From: Ariolimax columbianus
Taxonomy: Eukaryota > Mollusca > Gastropoda > Stylommatophora > Arionidae
Assembly: GCA_036924085.1 (NCBI GenBank)
Contig: JAVGWX010000003.1
Span: 120,094,264-120,158,263, forward strand
Length of the DNA: 64,000 nt
Direction of reading: 5' to 3'
A program made the position numbers and the translations under genes. Positions 1 to 10,310 of this stretch are shown here, piece by piece. How positions within the stretch are numbered: position 1 is the first letter of the stretch; each line of letters opens with the position of its first letter. Below the pieces are notes generated by a model, which did not search any database, had not been told where the DNA came from, and saw only the letters and a list, made by a program, of their open reading frames with translations.

Positions 1-118
1 GACTACGGCGAGAGCATCTGTAAGCAGGACTATATGGCTTTCATTTTCATTGTGTGTCACCATTTCTTCCACTGCCGCCCTCAGTGCCTCTGCCTCCGCT
101 CTGAAATTGCTCAGTCCT
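1..118 (-). mobile_element. LINE fragment, RNase H domain, cut by window edge
   Basis: The minus strand encodes part of a retrotransposon RNase H domain, including the FRAEAEALRAAVE segment and a TDALAV stretch. The DNA closely matches 46385-46500, the RNase H part of the LINE at 45794-48351. Similarity stops near 118. The piece is truncated on both sides and cannot be active. Confidence 0.8.
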
Positions 119-149
119 GTATTTGATACTATGCAGTTTGTTCATTTAC

Positions 150-450
150 TCCACATGTGCACAGAGTTGAAGCAGAGTTGAAACTTGTACATGTGTTCAT
201 TCAGTCTGTTATGCCCTTTCCCGAGTTAAAGAATGGTGATCTGTCCCTGCCAGTCAAGTGTGTGATAGTCATTATTTGGTTGGTTCTGTTCTCCCCATAC
301 AGCCTGAGCAGCAGTCTTTTTCTCAATGTATGTGGTTTCAATGTCTTCTTGTTCACAATCTCCTTCCCCCCTTTTTGTAAGCCTACCTGCCGTCTTGTTC
401 TCCAATGCCACAGTGAGATGTTAGCCACTGAAGTATGGTTTGCGGTCTGA
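150..450 (-). mobile_element. LINE fragment, RNase H end and C-terminal region
   Basis: Minus-strand reading gives a decayed RNase H end (ALENKTAGRLTKRG, resembling the usual GNEKADRLAKEG) followed by a stretch resembling the conserved QxTIFRLRTGH segment of RNase H-bearing LINEs. Two frames must be combined, so it is frameshifted. It may belong to the same insertion as 1-118 but is from a more diverged family. Confidence 0.55.
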
Positions 451-547
451 CATCTACCTTATTCATTCCTCAGGTGTAGCAGTTTGCCTCCCTTGAGAGC
501 TTTCAGGACAGGCAGTGCATATGTCAAGATGACTACATGGTGGCAGC

Positions 548-656
548 CAGAATCGTACTCTTAGCTTGTTCAAGTGCTTGAATCTCAGCTGTGTAATTAA
601 AGCAGAATCGTACTCGTAGCTTGTTCAAGTGCTTGAATCTCAGCTGTGTAATTAGA
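548..656. repeat. 55-bp tandem duplication (2 copies)
   Basis: A unit beginning CAGAATCGTACTC occurs at 548 and again at 603 with one or two differences. No coding content was recognised. Confidence 0.9.
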
Positions 657-1106
657 GTGAGAATACTCATAATGGATTTCAGGATATGAGACAAAAATAC
701 TGGCATCTCCATTCTTGACAGTATTTAATACTGATCGATCTGTGTACGCATATATCCATATTTATCCGTTTTTTGTTTTGTGTAATTTTCTTATATCATA
801 CCCAATGTAGCAGTTCACTTTTGCAGATCATTTTATTCATGTCCAGTTCTGAGGGCTTTGATTAATGTTTTAATTTGTAGGGTTTCACTGTCCTGTTTCC
901 ATGGCAATGGGTGTAGGGTGGGCTTCAGGGGTGTTGTCTTCATGGATAGGTCTGCTTGGTGCTGAATTTTAAGTCTCTTTCCCTGATGCTGCCAGAATCT
1001 ATTTAAAAGCAATATGCGAGGGTTGCTCTGAAAGTAATGTTCGCAATTGTTTTTTTCTGAAACTAGTAATTCACAATGTATAAATTTCACACACAGTATT
1101 ACTGAA
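657..1106. other. Unassigned AT-rich spacer
   Basis: No gene, RNA or repeat family was recognised. Open frames here are short and lack family features. Confidence 0.5.
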
Positions 1107-1200
1107 GGGGACCCAGTGGTCTCAATGGTCTCGAGTTGAGGTGTCCGCATCAGGTGCCGGAGGTCATGGGTTCGATTTTGGTGGAGACCAGGATTTTTTG
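1107..1200 (+). repeat. tRNA-like SINE head
   Basis: A short sequence resembling a tRNA gene: a box A-like stretch (CCAGTGGTCTCAATGG) followed about 45 bases later by a box B-like GGGTTCGATTTTGG. It lacks a full cloverleaf and is followed by unrelated sequence, so it is read as the head of a decayed SINE rather than a tRNA. Confidence 0.45.
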
Positions 1201-1400
1201 AGATTTCAGGTTTGAAGCTTTAAATATATATCGTGACAGAAGATTCTCTTTGAGGTTAATATGATTAGCAAATAGCTTCAGGGTATGAAAAGGGATATAC
1301 TCTAAATTCAGTTAATATATACTCAACGCAAAATGGAACTTACCCGTTTTTGTGTATGTGTTTATGTTTGAAAATTGTAATGTAATTTCATACCGATGCA

Positions 1401-1746
1401 TTCGGGATCAAGATGCTGAGCTGCAGTGGTCAGCGACCCATAGCTGACTGCTGGCGTCAGGGCCAGCGAACCATAGCTGCCAAGACCCTTCTACACCTCC
1501 ACGCGGTGATCCTGGATAACAGGCTGCAGCAGGGCAGACTGGCTAAGGGGAAGGGATCGAAGAGGGAATGCTAACCCGGTACTCAAAAAATGCTTGCTGA
1601 AGTCGGATGTGTTGGACCGAAAGGTGCAAATATCGCAGTCAATCTGTAAACTACGACACAACGCATTCCGTTCTCTGGACTACATTCTGCTACTTAAGCC
1701 CTTTCAGGGCTTGGTAGCGGGAAATTGAGAACGAACAAAGCCAAGC
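1401..1746 (+). mobile_element. SINE-C, full-length copy with target-site duplication
   Basis: One of the SINE-C copies. It runs from the GGGATCAAGATGCTGAG head to the GAGAACGAACAAAG tail. A 12-bp duplication, CATACCGATGCA, lies at 1389-1400 and 1747-1758, giving the insertion ends. No protein is encoded. A classical tRNA box A/B pair was not found in this family. Confidence 0.85.
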
Positions 1747-1758
1747 CATACCGATGCA

Positions 1759-2222
1759 GTCTTTGGCGTTACTGGAAGCCATATAATTGTCTTAGTATAG
1801 TCTGAGTGTGAAGTGACACTTCACTGACCTTTAAAATCATGAAATTTAATTAAATTAACGAATATCCCAAGTTTCTCACAATTTTCTTCTCTCCAAATTT
1901 CGTTGTTTTCTTTATGATAAAATAAAATCATATGATAAAAAACGCTACCTGATAAGTTTATTTTTTTCGTTGAGCATATTATAGTAAGCAGCCAAAATGT
2001 TTTCAAACAACTCAAGTATCGATTAATGCGTTGACAAAGTTCTAGCGTACACACGTAAAGTTACTGAGTAATGTCAGATATCAGTAATCTGTAAATGTTC
2101 AAGAGCTCGTGCAAGAAAAAAAGCAAACCGTATAAAATGCGAAGCAGACGAATCAAACCCCCAAAGAGAATTCTTCAACTTTTATTTTTAAATAAAGATC
2201 TCTCAAAATGTGTGTTATTGTT
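1759..2222. other. Unassigned AT-rich spacer
   Basis: Nothing recognisable beyond low-complexity AT-rich sequence; flanks the SINE-C copy ending at 1746. Confidence 0.5.
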
Positions 2223-2336
2223 GTCCTTTTCTTTATTAGAATTAAAATTTTCAACAATACGTCCTTGCCTTTATTAGAATTAAAATTTTCAACAATACGT
2301 CCTTTTCTTTATTAGAATTAAAATTTTCAACAACAA
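2223..2336. repeat. 38-bp tandem repeat, 3 copies
   Basis: Units start at 2223, 2261 and 2299, each beginning GTCCTT and containing TTATTAGAATTAAAATTTTC. The copies differ at only a few positions. Confidence 0.95.
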
Positions 2337-2554
2337 GCAAATAATGTAACACAACACGAACCTGTAGAGCTTTCTGCGGCAAAGTTTCTCAACTAGAGGC
2401 CTGCAACAAGGGGAAAGTAGGAAGGCTGCGGCATATTTTTAAATATCATTGTGCTCAGTTCAGGTGCAATCTCCACAGTAAAAGTCATCTACAATGGTCT
2501 CTCCAGCGTTCTCTGTCCAGAGCCTTGATTGTACAATCTGGCAGGCTTTTCCCT

Positions 2555-3822
2555 GTTCATCTGTTCTTCTTCGTCGTTCGTTCTCCAACTCCCGCTACAA
2601 GCCCTGAACGCTTTCCAACTCCCGCTACCAGGCCCTGATCGTTCTCCAACTCCCGCTACCAAGCCCTGAACGCTTTCCAACTCCCGCTACCAACCCCTGA
2701 ACGTTCCCTAACACCCGCTACCAAGCTCTGAACGTTCCCTCAACTTCCGCTATCAAGCCCTGAACGTTTGCCAACTCCCGCTACCAGGCCCTGAACGTTA
2801 CCAAACTTACACTACCAAGCCCTGAACGTTTTCCAACGCCCACTACCAAGGCCTAAACGTACTCCAACTCCCGCTACCAAGCCCTGAACGTTCTCCCAAC
2901 TCCAGCTACCAAGACCTAAACGTTCACAAACTCCTGCTACCAAGTCCTGAACGTTCCCCTCAACTCCCGCTACCATGCCCTGAACGTTCCCCCAACTCCC
3001 GCTACCAAGCCCTGAACGTTCACAAACTCCTGCTACCAAGTCCTGAACGTTCACAAACTCCTGCTACCAAGTCCTGAACGTTCCCCCCAACTCCCGCTAC
3101 CATGCCCTGAACGTTCCCCCAACTCCCGCTACCAAGCCCTGAACGTTCACAAACTCCCGCTACCAAGCCCTGAATGTTCACAAACTCCCGCTACCAAGTC
3201 CTGAACGTTCCCCCAAACTCCCGCTACCAAGCCCTGAACGTTACCCCCAACTCCCGCTACCAAGCCCTGAACGTTCCCCCCAACTCCCGCTACCAAGCCC
3301 TGAACGTTCCCTCAACTCCCGCTACCAAGCCCTAAACGATCTCCAACTCCTGCTACCAAGCCCTGAACGATCTCCAACTCCCGCTATCAAGCCCTGAACG
3401 TTCCCCCCAACTCCCGCTACCAAGCCCTAAACGATCTCCAACTCCCGCTACCAAGCCCTGAACGATCTCCAACTTCCGCTACCATGCCCTGAACGTTCCC
3501 CCCAACTCCTGCTACCATGCTCTGAACGTTCCCCCAACTCCCGCTACCAAGCCCTGAACGATCTCCAACTTCCGCTACCAAGCCCTGAACGATCTCCAAC
3601 TTCCGCTACCAAGCCCTGAACGATCTCCAACTTCCGCTACCAAGCCCTGAACGATCTCCAACTTCCGCTACCAAGCCCTGAACGATCTCCAACTTTCGCT
3701 ATCAAGCCTTGAAAATGGCTTTGCAAGTAACAAGTCCAGAGAGTCGATGCGTTGTGTCATAGTTTACAGCTTGACTGCGAAATCTGCACTTTTCGTTCGG
3801 ACATATCCTTCTTTAGCAGGGG
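2555..3822 (-). mobile_element. SINE-C copy containing an expanded minisatellite
   Basis: The left flank (2555-2585, TTCTTCTTCGTCGTTCGTTCTC) is the SINE-C 3' end in reverse. The right flank (3715-3822) continues the same SINE through the segment GATGCGTTGTGTCATAGTTT and the part that in other copies reads GGTCCAACACATCC. Between them a 31-bp piece of the SINE has been multiplied. The SINE is cut near 3822, where the 20-bp array begins. Confidence 0.85.
2570..3715. repeat. 31-bp minisatellite derived from SINE-C
   Basis: About 37 units of roughly 30-33 bp, each built on AACTCCCGCTACCAAGCCCTGAACG with a variable C/T-rich joint. The unit corresponds to the SINE-C 3' segment CAATCTCCCGCTACCAAGCC, read on this strand. 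Several short open frames result from the repeat and are not genes. Confidence 0.95.
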
Positions 3823-3835
3823 TGTTCATCTGTTG

Positions 3836-4583
3836 GTGTTATCCTCTCACCTATAGTGTTATCCTCTCACTTATAGTGTTATCCTCTCACTTATAGTGTT
3901 ATCCTCTCACTTATAGTGTTATCCTATCACTTATAGTGTTATCCTCTCACTTATAGTGTTATCCTCTCACTTATAGCGTTATCCTCTCACTTATAGTGTT
4001 ATCCTCTCACTTATAGTGTTATCCTCTCACTTATAGTGTTATCCTATCACTTATAGTGTTATCCTCTCACTTATAGTGTTATCCTCTCACTTATAGTGTT
4101 ATCCTATCACTTATAGTGTTATCCTCTCACTTATAGTGTTATCTTCTCACTTATAGTGTTATCCTCTCACTTATAGCGTTATCCTCTCACTTATAGCGTT
4201 ATCCTCTCACTTATAGCGTTATCTTCTCACTTATAGCGTTATCCTCTCACTTATAGCGTTATCTTCTCACCAATAACGTTATCCTCTCACTTATAGCGTT
4301 ATCCTCTCACTTATAGCGTTATCTTCTCACTTATAGCGTTATCTTCTCACTTATAGCGTTATCCTCTCACTTATAGCGTTATCTTCTCACCAATAACGTT
4401 ATCCTCTCACTTATAGCGTTATCCTCTCACTTATAGCGTTATCCTCTCACTTATAGCGTTATCTTCTCACCTATAGCGTTATCCTCTCACTTATAGCGTT
4501 ATCCTCTCACTTATAGCGTTATCTTCTCGCTTATAGTGTTATCCTATCACTTATAGTGTTATCTTCTCGCTTATAGTGTTGCT
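3836..4583. repeat. 20-bp minisatellite with 120-bp higher-order pattern
   Basis: About 37 exact-length units of GTTATCCTCTCACTTATAGT. Variants are ordered: TATAGT units at both ends, TATAGC units in the middle, CCTATCAC variants at 3921, 4041 and 4101, and a CAATAAC variant at 4271 and 4391. Several variants recur 120 bp (six units) apart, showing block duplication. Confidence 0.97.
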
Positions 4584-4599
4584 TACCTCTTGTCCCGTT

Positions 4600-4870
4600 T
4601 TCCCTCCACCTTTCCTTTTAGTATTGCTTTCAACAAAATATTATGTCATTTTATGTGATAAAAATATCTTAACTGTCGGACTCTGATATCGTTCATAAAT
4701 TCTCTTTCTACCTTTAATCCACGTTTTCCTTATTTGTTTTATTTTCTTTCCCTATTTTTCTATGTATCCACATTTCAAAAGCATCAACTCTCTTCTCCAA
4801 TCGTATGTTCATTCTCCATGTTTCTATGCCATACAGTACAGGAGTATACGTAACACCGGCTCTGCCTCAC
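4600..4870 (-). mobile_element. LINE fragment, RT C-terminal part
   Basis: The minus strand reads LYGIETWRMN followed by LEKRVDAFEMWIHRK, the conserved segment just after the reverse transcriptase of RTE-like LINEs (usual form LYGCETWxLxxxxxxxLEAFEMW). The rest toward 4600 is decayed. Confidence 0.75.
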
Positions 4871-5476
4871 TTTTAATTTGTGAATGACTTGCGTGGATGT
4901 TAATATATAACTCAAGTCTGTGAAAACAGATTTGGCCGACCATTATATTCCCTTCGTGATTTCTATTTCGTGTCTTCCGTTTTCTGCTATTATGTTATGT
5001 TATGGCCTTTTTCGTCTGGCAGACGTTCAGTAAGCTAGATGGCGGTGGCAGCATCAGTTCTGGCGGGACATCGACTTTCGTGGCTGATTTTGCCGATTCT
5101 CGATTGTGTAAATAGAAACATTTGATGTGATGTATGCTCCTTTTCTTTTGCGGCATTAATTTGCGAAACTTTTTAATATTGAAAATTTATAATTAAAGCG
5201 TGCAAAATACAATTTGATTTTAATTTAAGGTTCAATTTGTGTTTAATTTAGATAGTAATTAGATCAATTTAGTTCTGTTTAGAGCAGTGAGGGAACTGAC
5301 GTCTTTTACATCCATATAGAGGGATGACGCTCTAGAAATTATCACTGACCATGTGTTGATTGCAATTTATGAGTCGTGGCCGACGCATTGCACGGGTTAG
5401 AGGTGAAACGACAGTCGAATGAGGAGATGTGCGCCGCCAGCAAGCTAGAACAGCCACCAGTATCTATATGCTTCGG
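4871..5476. other. Unassigned spacer
   Basis: No open frame with family features. The stretch is AT-rich at 5130-5300 and unique within the window. Confidence 0.5.
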
Positions 5477-5873
5477 GGAGGAAGACTAACTTCTGGACAT
5501 GCAAAATATACTGATCAGACATGTTAGTCAGGATCAGGCAAAATATACTGGTCAGACATGTTAGTCAGGGTCAGGCAAAACATACTGGCCAAGACCCTCA
5601 CCTCGGCTTCCTAGAAGCCCTCCCTGGAAACGAGCTGTTTTCGTGGGAGCCTGGCCAACGAGGTGAGGTATCGACGTGATCCCCGTAGTAGTTAATAACA
5701 CGCAGGTAAAGTCAAGCATAGCACCACCAACTGGAGGACCGTAATCCACCTTCACCAGCACACTCGAGATGTGAGGAAAGCTATTGCAACCCGTCACTCA
5801 ACGTCATTTTTCAGGGCACACAAAAGAGTAACCTACTCATTGTGGGCATTCGCAAACAACAAACAACAACAAC
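5477..5873 (+). mobile_element. SINE-B copy, near full length, (CAA)n tail
   Basis: Matches the copies at 16995, 36357, 43735 and 44888. It starts with a duplicated motif (two GGTCAGGCAAAACATACTG-like halves), continues with a GGAGGACCGTAATCCACC block and ends CATTGTGGGCATTCGCAAAC plus CAA repeats. No tRNA-type promoter was clear. It is noncoding. Confidence 0.85.
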
Positions 5874-6409
5874 GCTTATATACTTCACCATGTTCCTCCG
5901 TCAGTTTTCCTGAAGTACACTGATATGATGTCTATTTTGCGTAACAAAATATAACGAAAATCCCTACTCTCTAATGAATATCTCTTTGCAGTCGAATGTT
6001 TAAACGTAAAGCAACTTCCTTTTAAGTAGTTGGGTCAACTTTTACTAACCAGTACTTTGGCAATTGACAATCTTTGTATTTGTTCAACTACGAGGGTTCC
6101 ACACTATTGGAGTCGTGTAAGCACGTATGATTTATACTTGCTTATATGTTATTTTATCAGGGAATCGCACTTTTTCTTTTTTTTAATAAGAATCAGTCGT
6201 ATGAATCCGCATAAGGCCAAACGCAATGGAGATAAGGGCGATAGGATGAAGGAGAAAATTATTTAAATACTTTACATAAACATATCTTGTTCCAGACTTT
6301 GAGTATTATGTTCTTACACTCATTATCAACTGTTTGCCGATTTGCATTGGTTCCACTTCCGATATACTGTTACCATTTTACAATCAAGTCCGCATAGAAA
6401 ATCGAAAGA
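5874..6409. other. Unassigned spacer
   Basis: No recognisable gene or repeat; a plus-strand open frame at 6030-6266 has no family features. Confidence 0.5.
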
Positions 6410-6565
6410 GAGAAACGGGTAAACGAGCCAAGCACCCTATGTTTGGACACCAGGTAAACAAGCCAAGAACCCTATGTTTGGACACCAAGTAAACAAGTCA
6501 AGCACCCTATGTTTGGACACCAGGTAAACGAGCTAAAGGCACCCTATATTTGGACACCAGGTGCA
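6410..6565. repeat. 35-bp tandem repeat, 4 copies
   Basis: Four tandem units contain GTAAACGAGCCAAGCACCC followed by TATGTTTGGACACCA, with small differences and one 2-base insertion in the last unit. Confidence 0.95.
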
Positions 6566-6579
6566 TGCACAAAAACTTA

Positions 6580-6990
6580 AATCTATACGAAGTTTCAAAT
6601 AGTCAACACAGCCTCTGCAAACTCGTCCCGGAAAACGCAGCATCGAAAAATGCAATGAGCCTACGCAAATCACCTGGATCGAGCTGCCGCAAGAACCTAT
6701 AGATGGGCACTACTTGCTTTACGCAACATGGAAGTCACTAAATAGGCTCCGAACTTTGGTGACAATGCAGAAAGAACTAAAACATATGGGAATGCAGGAA
6801 TGATGAGACATGCGACTGGGGACCAACAGAAGACACAGTATACCTGATGATATGTCCCTACTTTCTGGAAACATGTAATATGTAAGACATGTGCAGGAAG
6901 AACAAAGCAATCTCCGTGGCCGAACAGTGGAAACACGGAAAGGAAGTTGATAATGGCTCAGAAAGAAGGTTGAAGTAAAGGCGCAGCTCT
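6580..6990 (+). mobile_element. LINE fragment, C-terminal zinc-finger region
   Basis: Plus strand reads WKSLNRLRTLVTMQKELKHMG, then after a frameshift CDWGPTEDTVYLMICPYFLET, then KAISVAEQW. This matches the order at the C-terminus of LINE polyproteins: an LxRLRTG-like segment followed by a CxCGxxxQTxxHLLxCP finger. It has stops and frameshifts throughout. Confidence 0.65.
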
Positions 6991-7449
6991 GGGTAGTTAT
7001 CTGAGGCCATACAACGAGTGCCGTCATCGTGTTGGACTCTCAATAATCCATGCTTCGGGAGCTACAAAATCGCTGGCTATGGCGCTAGAAGACATAGAGA
7101 CACCGAACTTTCGGGGGCGTGTGTGGATCTACTGTTCTTTCCCCCTCGGACAATGACAATGCAGTGGACGAGCCGACAATCCACAGATTTTCAAATTTTG
7201 AAATCAGACCTAGGTTCAGTAGGCACGGGCGACTAAGACGATGAAGTAGAAGTGGGGGTAACGAGCGAGTTAAGGAAACTATCAGTATCTGCATTGTTCG
7301 CCATTTGCTGATAGAGACTAAGCACCTCTGGATCTGCCAAAAGTGCAGTTAAGACTTATCTTAATGGTATAGAACAGAACTGACTTAAAAGCGTGGATTG
7401 CATCCTCCGAAAGCTAATAAAAAAAACCTTTTGTGCACATTTGGTTAGG
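6991..7449. other. Unassigned spacer
   Basis: May include more of the LINE remnant to the left, but no motif could be recognised. Confidence 0.4.
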
Positions 7450-7452
7450 GTT

Positions 7453-7490
<38 letters not shown>

Positions 7491-7491
7491 C
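7450..7491. repeat. Poly-T tract
   Basis: An almost pure run of about 40 T. It could be the A tail of a minus-strand retroposon, but no matching body was identified on that side. Confidence 0.9.
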
Positions 7492-7515
7492 TAATAATTT
7501 TTGTTTTTACTTTTT

Positions 7516-7722
7516 AGTGCAGTAGTAGAGCAGTTGCTTTTCGTGGTAAAGATACGGGGTTCCACTCCCACTACCGGAACCTCAGTCAACCCAGTTGTAA
7601 ATAGTTACCTTATTTACGGTTAGGGAAGGAAAAGACAGCCAGGAAGGAAACTTGCCATCTCACCTCACAAGCTAGGGCTTAGTATACTGAAGTAACGTCT
7701 GCTGAAAGACTTCCTTTTAGTG
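7516..7722 (+). mobile_element. SINE-A copy with tRNA-like promoter
   Basis: The head has a box A-like TAGTAGAGCAGTTGC and a box B-like GGGTTCCACTCCC about 35 bases on, as in tRNA-derived SINEs. The body (GGAAGGAAAAGACAGCCAGG, then CTAGGGCTTAGTATACTGAAG) matches the copies at 44485, 45680 and 51350. Confidence 0.8.
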
Positions 7723-8159
7723 TACACAACAGTTCTCAAATTGCTTCCATAGATCTGGTCTCAGGTGATTGATTTGTTTCTCTTCATATCCGTGATTCTG
7801 CTTTATCGTAACAAGATATCCGTGTACAATGTTGCAAGACTTCCATTTGCAAAGATTTATCTTAGATTATTTGTTCTTAGTTTTTAGAATGATGTTCTTA
7901 ATTGACTAGTTCTATTCTTCATTCTACCTTCCACTTGGTGATGTTAGTGTACTTAGATGAGTGTATTTATATGTTTTATTAACTTCATTCTATTTACTTT
8001 TAAACTGCACCGTGGAGAACTCCCCTTTCCCCTTATTATTAGGCTACAGCCTTCTTTTTCTTCTTCTACTTCATCTCGCTCCTCGTGCTTTTTTCTATTA
8101 TGCCTTTACGTGAATTCTAGTTCTCTGGATTAAGGTTGATGGGCTGGAAAGTTCTACAA
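7723..8159. other. Unassigned spacer
   Basis: AT-rich sequence without a recognised gene or repeat. Confidence 0.5.
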
Positions 8160-8760
8160 AGCTGACAGGTAGCTTTGTGTGAAGGGTCGTCTACATAGAC
8201 CAGTGCTCAGAACTCAGTTGCCTAAATATATCAGTCTTGAATGATATGTTCGGCTGTCTTTGTTGCTTGTTCGCACGTACACTATGTGATAGGGCAAATT
8301 TTAGTCTATGTCAGTGACTTTTCACTCTGTTATGTTCCGCTCTCATGCGGAACCTGTTCTGCTAGCTCAAGACAGTGATAGTTGTCTCTCGATTGGTTGA
8401 CTTTCCTAATGGTTTGGATAAGCGTTTTCATTTTCTGAAGGTGATTGATTGTTCATTTTGTTCTAGTGTTGTTTTATTTTTTGCAAACGTGTCCACTCTC
8501 TCATTTTTGGTATGCCACAGTGTGATGGTATCTACTGTAGCATCACCTTACTTATATCTTCCATTTCGTCCAATGCTTTTCCAAGCTTTGTCCGTTTATC
8601 ATTCACGAGGGCATGCAAAACTGACATTGCATCTATAAGGAATACAACTTGTTGACATTGGCTTGTTGATCTGTTTATTATTTCTGCAGAAATGATCAGA
8701 GTATGAACTTCCGTAGGTTGAAGTCCTAGCATATATCAAATTGTAAATGGTGTGTTTTAT
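8160..8760 (-). mobile_element. LINE fragment, RNase H through C-terminal finger
   Basis: On the minus strand a segment reads VFLIDAMSVLHALVNDK, the second half of a retrotransposon RNase H. Further along are a broken HCG-like region and a CTCEQATKTAEHI segment, matching the CxCGxxxQTxEHIL finger near the LINE C-terminus. Several stops and shifts make it a clear relic. Confidence 0.7.
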
Positions 8761-9010
8761 CATTTGATGTTGATGCCATTCCGTCATGTTTTCGTTAATT
8801 ACTATTTGCACTGAAAGAACAGATCAGATTATATGATACCTGCTTGTTTTCCTGTCTGTTATATTTGCTGGAATTTTGCAATCTGATTGTGAGCTTGTAT
8901 ACCTGCTGTTTGTTGACAGTGGTTTAAAAAAAAATTACTTGCAATTAATTGTTGTCGATATTACAGGTTTACTTTAATAATCTTTTAAGAGTCTCATGTA
9001 TAGCCATTAT

Positions 9011-9171
9011 CTACCAAAGAAAGATGTGTCGGACTGAAAGGTCCAAAAATCGCAAACAAGCTGTAATCTAGCGACACAACGCATTCCGTTATCCAGACTA
9101 TATCCTGCTACTTGCGAAGCCCTGTTCGAAGCTTTGTAGCGGGAGATTGAGAACGAACGCAGAAGAAGGAG
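9011..9171 (+). mobile_element. SINE-C, short copy with target-site duplication
   Basis: Only the 3' half of SINE-C is present, from AGATGTGTCGGACTGAAAGG to GAACGCAGAAGAAGG. An 11-bp duplication ATAGCCATTAT at 9000-9010 and 9172-9182 shows that it inserted in this short form. It carries GCGACACAAC and GCAGAAGAAG variants shared with other short copies (12375, 31098). Confidence 0.85.
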
Positions 9172-9269
9172 ATAGCCATTATAAATTTAAGTCATGTGCG
9201 TGCAGTAATATTTTTTTTTCTGTTGAACCGTTCCACACAGTCATAAAATTTATAAATATTGTAAATGTG

Positions 9270-9288
9270 TACTATTGTTTTATTTCAG
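9270..9288 (+). promoter_or_regulatory. Probable 3' splice site before GT31 coding exon
   Basis: A pyrimidine-rich tract ending TTTATTTCAG sits just upstream of the ATG at 9294. This suggests an intron in the 5' untranslated region with the whole coding sequence in one exon, a common layout for beta-1,3-galactosyltransferase genes. Confidence 0.55.
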
Positions 9289-9293
9289 ACATT

Positions 9294-10229
9294 ATGCGAG
9301 TGAAAATTAAAAAAACATTTTGCAAACTGCTGTCATGGTCATTTGCAATATTGCTTGCATTTAACGCGTATGTGTTGATCAATTTCAACAACCACTCTAT
9401 TCGGCAGAAAAGCCAGCCCAACATTTCAGAAACTAAGTTAAAAAATCATGTTTTGGAAAAACATATCTTCGCTGCAAATGTTTTGCCTGCTGATGAAATT
9501 TCGAACAATTTTCTTACAGCTCCAATCATAAACGAACACAACTACAACTTCCTTAATACGCCCAAGAACTCATGCAAAAACAAATCTGTGGAAATCTTAG
9601 TTGCCATACAGTCGTGCATTGTCAGTTTTGATCGCCGAAGGCTAGCAAGACGCATCATGAGTACAAGATTACATAAAGGAATACTGTATCTCTTTTTCAT
9701 TGGCAACTTATTGCATATGGACAACCTGCAGCAGCGCGTGGACGAGGAAGCCAGACAACACGATGATATCGTACAGGAAGATTTCATAGATTCCACGCTA
9801 AACCTCAGTCTGCTGTCAGTATCTATGTTGAAATTTGTCAAATATTACTGCCCTGGTGTCAAGTTTGTTATAAAAAAGGTCGACGATCTTGAATTCAATC
9901 TACTGAGCATTTTAGGCGCATTGCATGAGAAGATAAGTTACTACAACGATTTTGTGTTGGGTAACGTATACCACCTATCGACTCAAGGTGTAGTCAAACA
10001 TATGGTGTACCAGTACTATAAGTCAGTGGCAATATCAGACAATTCGCCCTTTTTATCATTCCTGGAAGGACCAGTTTACGGGTTTCCTGGGAATACTGCT
10101 CTAATATTGTACGAGGCGTCCTTGCGAACTACGCTCTTTTGGCGAGAGGATGTGTATATAACTGGAATGTGTACCCACACAGCAAATATACCGGTTTTCT
10201 TTCACCAGAGTTTTATCTTTAAACAATGA
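9294..10229 (+). CDS. Glycosyltransferase family 31 (beta-1,3-galactosyltransferase-like)
   Basis: The 311-residue product should be a type II Golgi protein that moves galactose or N-acetylglucosamine from a UDP-sugar onto a glycan. A membrane anchor lies at about residues 12-30, followed by a stem with Asn-linked glycosylation motifs. Family landmarks in order are a YLFFIGN strand, DFIDSTLNLSL (usual DxYxNLTLK), KYYCPGVKFVIK, a GPVYGF segment and EDVYITGMC near residue 284. The metal-binding DDD cluster is altered: about residue 197 reads KKVDDLEFNLL, one residue short and lacking the third Asp. The WG of the N-terminal motif is missing and the C-terminus is short. The start is the ATG at 9294, six bases after a likely 3' splice site (T-rich tract ending TTTATTTCAG at 9288); the frame is open upstream to 9147, but that part lies in a SINE tail. 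The coding region is uninterrupted. It may be a divergent enzyme, an inactive paralogue or a young pseudogene. Confidence 0.8.
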   Translation: MRVKIKKTFCKLLSWSFAILLAFNAYVLINFNNHSIRQKSQPNISETKLKNHVLEKHIFAANVLPADEISNNFLTAPIINEHNYNFLNTPKNSCKNKSVEILVAIQSCIVSFDRRRLARRIMSTRLHKGILYLFFIGNLLHMDNLQQRVDEEARQHDDIVQEDFIDSTLNLSLLSVSMLKFVKYYCPGVKFVIKKVDDLEFNLLSILGALHEKISYYNDFVLGNVYHLSTQGVVKHMVYQYYKSVAISDNSPFLSFLEGPVYGFPGNTALILYEASLRTTLFWREDVYITGMCTHTANIPVFFHQSFIFKQ

Positions 10230-10304
10230 ATCGCCAAAGCATATAAAGCAATTTCAAGATATGTCAATCAAAAATGACATTACCATCATCTGAGAAGAAT
10301 ATCA

Positions 10305-10310
10305 AATAAA
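10305..10310 (+). terminator. Polyadenylation signal AATAAA for GT31 gene
   Basis: A canonical AATAAA lies 76 bases after the GT31 stop codon, a normal distance for a short 3' untranslated region. Confidence 0.5.

Noticed and set aside
2489..3599. Minus-strand Gly/Ser-rich open frames
   Set aside because: They are readings of the SINE-derived 31-bp minisatellite and break wherever the unit length changes.
2570..4583. Regular short repeats that might suggest a CRISPR array
   Set aside because: There are no unique spacers between repeats, no cas genes, and the DNA is clearly animal.
9147..9293. Extended N-terminus of the GT31 protein from 9147
   Set aside because: This part lies in the tail of a SINE-C copy and upstream of a probable 3' splice site; the membrane anchor directly follows the ATG at 9294.
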